The notes under the pieces: generated by a model
The model's database searches: none
Seen by the model: the letters and a program-made list of their open reading frames with translations, nothing else
Told to the model about the DNA's origin: nothing
Shown here: one piece after another, positions 60,877-64,000 of the stretch
How positions within the stretch are numbered: the first letter of the stretch is position 1
Layout: every line of letters starts with the position of its first letter
DNA from: VRUE01 sp963704515
GTDB lineage: Bacteria > Actinomycetota > Thermoleophilia > Solirubrobacterales > 70-9
Length of the DNA: 64,000 bases
Assembly: GCA_963704515.1 (NCBI GenBank)
Contig: OY969913.1
Location: 1,364,001-1,428,000, forward strand
Reading direction: 5' to 3'
Program-made: the position numbers and the translations under genes

Positions 60877-60995
60877 GGGTGGTGGGGCGGACAGCCCTCT
60901 TCACTCGCCTGACTGGCTGTATCGCTTGCGGCAGTCCTAGATTCTTCGTCGGCCAGCGGCGCAAAACGTTCAGAGGGCCATCCGCCCCACCACCC
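60877..60995. repeat. Clasped repeat unit 1
   Basis: Outer arms GGGTGGTGGGGCGGA (60877-60891) and TCCGCCCCACCACCC (60981-60995), continued by CCCTCT/AGAGGG, enclose a 71-bp core (60901-60971). The core is about 87% identical to the reverse complement of the core in unit 2. Confidence 0.9.
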
Positions 60996-61090
60996 GAGTC
61001 CCGGCAACGACTTCTAGTACGAGAAGCTCCTGAAGAGCGACATCGGGGACTGCTGACGACGGTCTCGACCAGCTTCGCTTTGAGCTTCTT
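60996..61090. other. Hairpin-rich spacer between the two clasped repeats
   Basis: AGTCCC (60998) can pair with GGGACT near 61050, enclosing CTTCT/AGAAG and GCTC/GAGC hairpins, a cloverleaf-like layout. It is not a tRNA: there is no T-loop or CCA end. Possibly part of one structured RNA with its flanks. Confidence 0.4.
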
Positions 61091-61211
61091 CGGGACGGGC
61101 GTCGGTGGGGCCTCCGAACGTTTTGCGCCGCTGGCCGACATAGACCCTCGGACGGCGGCAAGCGACCCAGCCAGTCAGGCGAGTGAGGAGGCCCCACCGA
61201 CGCCCGTCCCG
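61091..61211. repeat. Clasped repeat unit 2
   Basis: Perfect 25-bp arms (61091-61115, beginning CGGGACGGGCGTCGG, and 61187-61211) enclose a 71-bp core (61116-61186) that is the inverted relative of the core in unit 1. The arms of the two units are unrelated to each other. Confidence 0.9.
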
Positions 61212-61218
61212 CCGAGGG

Positions 61219-61482
61219 TCAGAGCGCTTCTTGGCGCAGCCCGCAGTAGGGGCAGTCGCTGACGTCGAGGCCGATCAGCTGGTCGCAGCGGCGGCAGGCG
61301 CGCAGGTTCTCCGGCGTGCGCGGCAGGGCCGAGGCGGAGGGGGCGAGCGGCAGGACCATCGCCACCGGCGCCATCTCCTCGCCGGTCTCGCGGTCGAGGT
61401 AAACCTCGCCGGGCTCGGCGTGGGCGAGGGCCTCGCGGCCGGAGGCCGGGGCGCGCATGCGGTAGAGCTGCTTCGAGTTCAC
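61219..61482 (-). CDS. Small zinc-ribbon protein
   Basis: 87 residues. C-terminal CRRC...CPYCG pair typical of zinc ribbons; the N-terminal part (EPGEVYLDRETGEEM) has no known match. It starts 32 bp from the divergent glycosyltransferase. Function unknown. Confidence 0.65.
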   Translation of the reverse strand: MNSKQLYRMRAPASGREALAHAEPGEVYLDRETGEEMAPVAMVLPLAPSASALPRTPENLRACRRCDQLIGLDVSDCPYCGLRQEAL

Positions 61483-61514
61483 GGCGGCGAAGACTAATAG
61501 CTTGCGCGGTCCCG

Positions 61515-62855
61515 ATGCGCTTCCTCCTCTTCCACGGCTACATGCTGCGCGGCACCGGCAGCAACATCTACAACGCCAACCTGGCGCGGGCGCTTGCCGC
61601 GCTCGGCCACGAGGTGCACCTGGTCTGCCAGGACCGCCAGGTCCAGATCGAGGGGGTCGAGATCCACAACCCCGAGATCGCCGGCCTGCTCCCGGTCTAC
61701 GTCAAGGATCCCTACGAGGGCTTCGAGGTCAAGACCTTTCCCGAGCTGACCGACGAGGAGCTCGACCGCTATATAGAGGCCAACGTGGCGTCAGTGCGCG
61801 AGATTGCGTCCCAGGTGGGCGGCATCGACCGGGCCCTCGCCAACCACCTTGTGATGGCCCCCGCGATCCTCGCCCGCGCCAACGTCGCCCCCTTCGCCAC
61901 CAAGGTCCACGGCTCCGCCCTCGAGTACACGGTCAAGCCCAACCCCCGCTTCCTCCCCTACGCGGCCGAGGGATTGGAAGCTTCCAAAGGAGTCCTGGTC
62001 GGCTCCCGCCACACGGCCGAGTCCCTCTGGGCAGCGCTTCCTGAGGTGCCGGGCCTGGAGGAGAAGACGCGACTCGGTCCGCCGGGCGTCGACACCGACG
62101 AGTTCTGTCCGGCGGCCGACCGTGAGCAGAGGATTGTCTTCGTCGGCAAGCTGATCGTCTCCAAGGGGGTCGATCTCCTTCTGGCCGCCTGGCCCCTGGT
62201 CCATGCCCCGCATCCCGACGCCCGCCTACAGATCGCCGGCTTCGGCGAGTACGAGGACGGCCTGCGCCGGCTGCTCGGCGCGCTCGAAGCCGGCGACCTC
62301 GACGAGGCGCGCGAGGTCGCGCGGCTCGGCTGGGCGCTGGAGGGCGGCGAGCAGCGCCCGCTGCCGATCCTTTCGGCCTTCCTCGCCGACCCGCCCGCAG
62401 GCTATGCCGAGGCTGCGTGCGCCGCCGCCGGCTCGGTCGATTTCGTCGGCCGGCTCGAGCACGACGAGGTGGCCGCCCTGCTGCCCGGCGCTGAGGCGCT
62501 GGTCATGCCCAGCACCTTCCCCGAGGCGTTCGGAATGGTCGCCGCCGAGGCGGCCGCCTGCGGCGTGCTGCCGGTCTCGGCCGGGCACTCCGGGATGCTC
62601 GAGGTATCGCGCCAGCTGGCGGCGGCGCTGTCGCCGGAGGTTGGGCGGCTGACCTCCTTCGCCGTCGGTCCAGGGGCCGTCGAGGCGATCGCGGAGCGGC
62701 TCAACGGATGGCTCGCCCTCTCCAGGGGAGAGCGAGCCATGGAGCGCAAGGCGCTGGTCGAGACTGCTCGCCGCCTTTGGAGCTGGGAGGGGGTCGCACG
62801 CGGCGTCCTGGCCGCTTCGGCCGGACAACTGGATCGGCTGTCGGGGCCCGAGTAG
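61515..62855 (+). CDS. Glycosyltransferase, GT4-like
   Basis: 446 residues. N-terminal MRFLLFHGYMLRGTGSNIYNANLARALAALGHEVHLVCQ; donor domain with RIVFVGKLIVSKGVDLLLAAW, VDFVGRLEHDEVAALLPGAEALVMPSTFPEAFGMVAAEAAACG (E-x7-E). An insert of about 40 residues between the two donor motifs is unusual. Acceptor unknown. Confidence 0.88.
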   Translation: MRFLLFHGYMLRGTGSNIYNANLARALAALGHEVHLVCQDRQVQIEGVEIHNPEIAGLLPVYVKDPYEGFEVKTFPELTDEELDRYIEANVASVREIASQVGGIDRALANHLVMAPAILARANVAPFATKVHGSALEYTVKPNPRFLPYAAEGLEASKGVLVGSRHTAESLWAALPEVPGLEEKTRLGPPGVDTDEFCPAADREQRIVFVGKLIVSKGVDLLLAAWPLVHAPHPDARLQIAGFGEYEDGLRRLLGALEAGDLDEAREVARLGWALEGGEQRPLPILSAFLADPPAGYAEAACAAAGSVDFVGRLEHDEVAALLPGAEALVMPSTFPEAFGMVAAEAAACGVLPVSAGHSGMLEVSRQLAAALSPEVGRLTSFAVGPGAVEAIAERLNGWLALSRGERAMERKALVETARRLWSWEGVARGVLAASAGQLDRLSGPE

Positions 62856-62920
62856 GGCCGGCCGCCCCAGATAGTGCCAAGCGTCATTTGGGGCCTGAAA
62901 TCCTCCCGCCGCCGCTTCAA

Positions 62921-62926
62921 TAGAAT
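62921..62926 (+). promoter_or_regulatory. Possible -10 of the oxidase operon
   Basis: TAGAAT, 12 bases before the coxB ATG, with no SD between. This would give a leaderless or nearly leaderless message. Confidence 0.45.
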
Positions 62927-62938
62927 GCCCGCCGCCTC

Positions 62939-63730
62939 ATGTACGGCCGCCTGCCCATAGTCAAGATGCTCGCCGCGACGCTCGCGATGACCGCGGCGAT
63001 CTCGGCCGTGATGCTCTCGATCAACTGGGACGGCCAGGAGGCCTCGACCGCGGCGCCGAAGATCGACCAGCTGCTCAACGTGATGATCGTGCTCTCGTCG
63101 TTCGTCTTCTCGCTGGTGGTCGTGATGCTCTTCTACGCGCTGTGGAAATTCAAAGCCAAGCCCGGCGACGAATCCGACGGCGAGCCGATCCACGGCAACA
63201 CCCGGCTCGAGGTCGCCTGGACCGTGGTCCCGACGATCATCGTCCTCTTCGGCGCCGGATACAGCTGGTCGGTGCTGCACGACATCGAAAAGGTCGACAA
63301 GAACCCGCTCACGGTCGACGTCTTCTCCCAGCAGTACGCCTGGAGCTTCGGCTACCCGGGCAAGGGCGACGTCTGGTCGCAGGGCGAGCTGCACGTGCCG
63401 CTCGACCGTCAGGTCCAGTTCAAGATGCACTCCCAGGACGTGATCCACTCCTTCTGGGTGCCCGAGTGGCGGATCAAGAAGGACAACGTGCCGGGGATCA
63501 CGACGACGGCGATCGTCACGCCCGACAAGCTCGGCACCTACGAACTGATCTGCACCGAGCTCTGCGGCTTCGGCCACGCCTCGATGCGGGCCAAGGTCGT
63601 GGTCGAAAAGCCGGCCGGCTTCCGCAAATGGGTGGCGAGCCTCGAAGAGAAGGTGCCGCAGCCCTACAAAGAGTCGATCTTGCAGGACACGAACACCAAC
63701 CCGCTGCCCGAAAACGAAGGCGGCGCATAA
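62939..63730 (+). CDS. ctaC: Cytochrome c oxidase subunit II
   Basis: 263 residues. Two membrane helices (about 12-30 and 45-72), another near 95-110, then the cupredoxin domain with the CuA ligands H170, C205, E207, C209, H213 and M216 (HSFWVPEW; CTELCGFGHASM). It takes electrons from cytochrome c. No C-terminal heme c motif is present, so it is not a caa3-type fusion. Subunit I follows. Confidence 0.95.
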   Translation: MYGRLPIVKMLAATLAMTAAISAVMLSINWDGQEASTAAPKIDQLLNVMIVLSSFVFSLVVVMLFYALWKFKAKPGDESDGEPIHGNTRLEVAWTVVPTIIVLFGAGYSWSVLHDIEKVDKNPLTVDVFSQQYAWSFGYPGKGDVWSQGELHVPLDRQVQFKMHSQDVIHSFWVPEWRIKKDNVPGITTTAIVTPDKLGTYELICTELCGFGHASMRAKVVVEKPAGFRKWVASLEEKVPQPYKESILQDTNTNPLPENEGGA

Positions 63731-63743
63731 TGGAGGACTGCTG

Positions 63744-64000
63744 ATGGTGGCTGCGATCAAGCGACCGGGATGGATACGAGGAGCGCTGGGCGCGCTGCTG
63801 GGTGCGGCCTTTGGCTTCGCGCTGGTCGTCGCCCTGCGCAAGGCCTCCGGGCTGCCCGCCTACCAGACCGAGCAGACCGGCTACCCGCAGGTCGTCGTGC
63901 CGCTGATCAGCGGTCCGCTCGGTTTCCTGCTCGGCTTCGGCTGCTTCGACTACTGGCTGCGCTGGGCGGTCGGGATGCCGACGATCCCCGAGGACCACTC
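63744..64000 (+). CDS. Start of an oxidase-operon membrane protein, probably cytochrome c oxidase subunit I (cut by the window)
   Basis: 85 residues visible from ATG 63744, with GGAGG seven bases upstream. Two hydrophobic segments (GALLGAAFGFALVVAL; PLISGPLGFLLGFG) followed by CFDYWLRWAVGMPTIPEDHS. Position after ctaC suggests the N-terminal extension of subunit I; the heme-copper ligands lie beyond the edge, so this is inferred from context. Confidence 0.6.
   Translation, partial: MVAAIKRPGWIRGALGALLGAAFGFALVVALRKASGLPAYQTEQTGYPQVVVPLISGPLGFLLGFGCFDYWLRWAVGMPTIPEDH

Noticed and set aside
60996..61090. tRNA gene in the cloverleaf-like spacer
   Set aside because: No TTC loop, no fitting acceptor stem, no anticodon arm of the right size.
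60877..61211. Integron attC site
   Set aside because: The hairpin with variable arms is suggestive, but the terminal GTTRRRY-type core sites and the asymmetric bulges are absent, and no integrase is near.
60877..61262. Open reading frames across the clasped repeats on both strands (with SERFAPLAD and ASQASEE in both)
   Set aside because: The shared peptides come from the inverted cores read on opposite strands; no start signal, and the paired arms explain the sequence better than coding does.
1..64000. CRISPR arrays, rRNA, transposase genes, prophage
   Set aside because: None seen: no regularly spaced repeats, no rRNA conserved strings in context, no transposase or phage structural proteins among the translated frames.

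Overview
The window is about 64 kb of a high-GC, gene-dense bacterial chromosome. The gene content points to a deep-branching actinobacterium, most likely class Thermoleophilia (Solirubrobacterales-like). The pointers are a CysO/CysM/Mec cysteine route as in mycobacteria, a GuaB3-type IMP dehydrogenase relative, a SufCSU set with a Rieske ferredoxin, an S9 protein with a long N-terminal extension, a c-di-AMP leader in front of a cell-wall hydrolase, and large exported proteins with lysine-rich tails. The taxon is an inference; no rRNA is present. I saw no tRNA, CRISPR, prophage or complete insertion sequence.

Layout. 1-4581 (minus): Rrf2 regulator, sufC, sufS, sufU, then Rieske ferredoxin and sufB (cut by the window edge), interrupted by a plus-strand VOC gene. 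4.6-6.9 kb: AbiEi/DUF559 protein, HtpX protease, small coiled-coil membrane protein. 6.9-11.5 kb: a sulfur module (rhodanese-E1 enzyme, CysO carrier, CysM synthase, Mec protease) with one 20-bp element shared by two of its promoters. 11.5-19.2 kb: minus-strand genes including a coiled coil-nadB-hyuA-hyuB operon, then a nucleotidyltransferase pair that may be toxin-antitoxin. 20.2-30.1 kb: promoter, leader and five exported proteins with a marked preference for the Glu codon GAA. 30.2-31.2 kb: orphan Flp-type pilin and VapBC. 31.4-37.3 kb: rph, rdgB, a cation exporter, a roadblock-like protein, tldD and tldE. 37.3-42.9 kb: HU, LysM, D,D-carboxypeptidase, sugar kinase, guaB3, guaA. 43-46.5 kb: a membrane protein interrupted by a palindrome, a compositionally different BadF-like pair, and a frameshifted M23 peptidase behind a c-di-AMP riboswitch. 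46.6-57.4 kb: rplM, rpsI, glmM, glmS, DUF3352 lipoprotein, NAD(P)HX repair, CBS protein, alr, cca, infA. 57.4-64 kb: an ABC exporter, a secreted protein, a clasped inverted-repeat locus, a zinc ribbon, a glycosyltransferase, and the start of a cytochrome oxidase operon.

Genes are often joined by 4-nt start/stop overlaps of the form NTGA, with N being A, G, T and once C; one overlap, ATAG, implies an ATA start for nadB. Several genes lack a Shine-Dalgarno sequence and carry a TANNNT -10 hexamer 7-12 nt before the start codon, which suggests leaderless transcripts.

The least explained features are non-coding: two 71-bp related cores in inverted orientation, each enclosed by its own unrelated long inverted repeat (60.9-61.2 kb), and two families of palindromes that sit in frame inside conserved genes (hyuB, tldE and a membrane protein).
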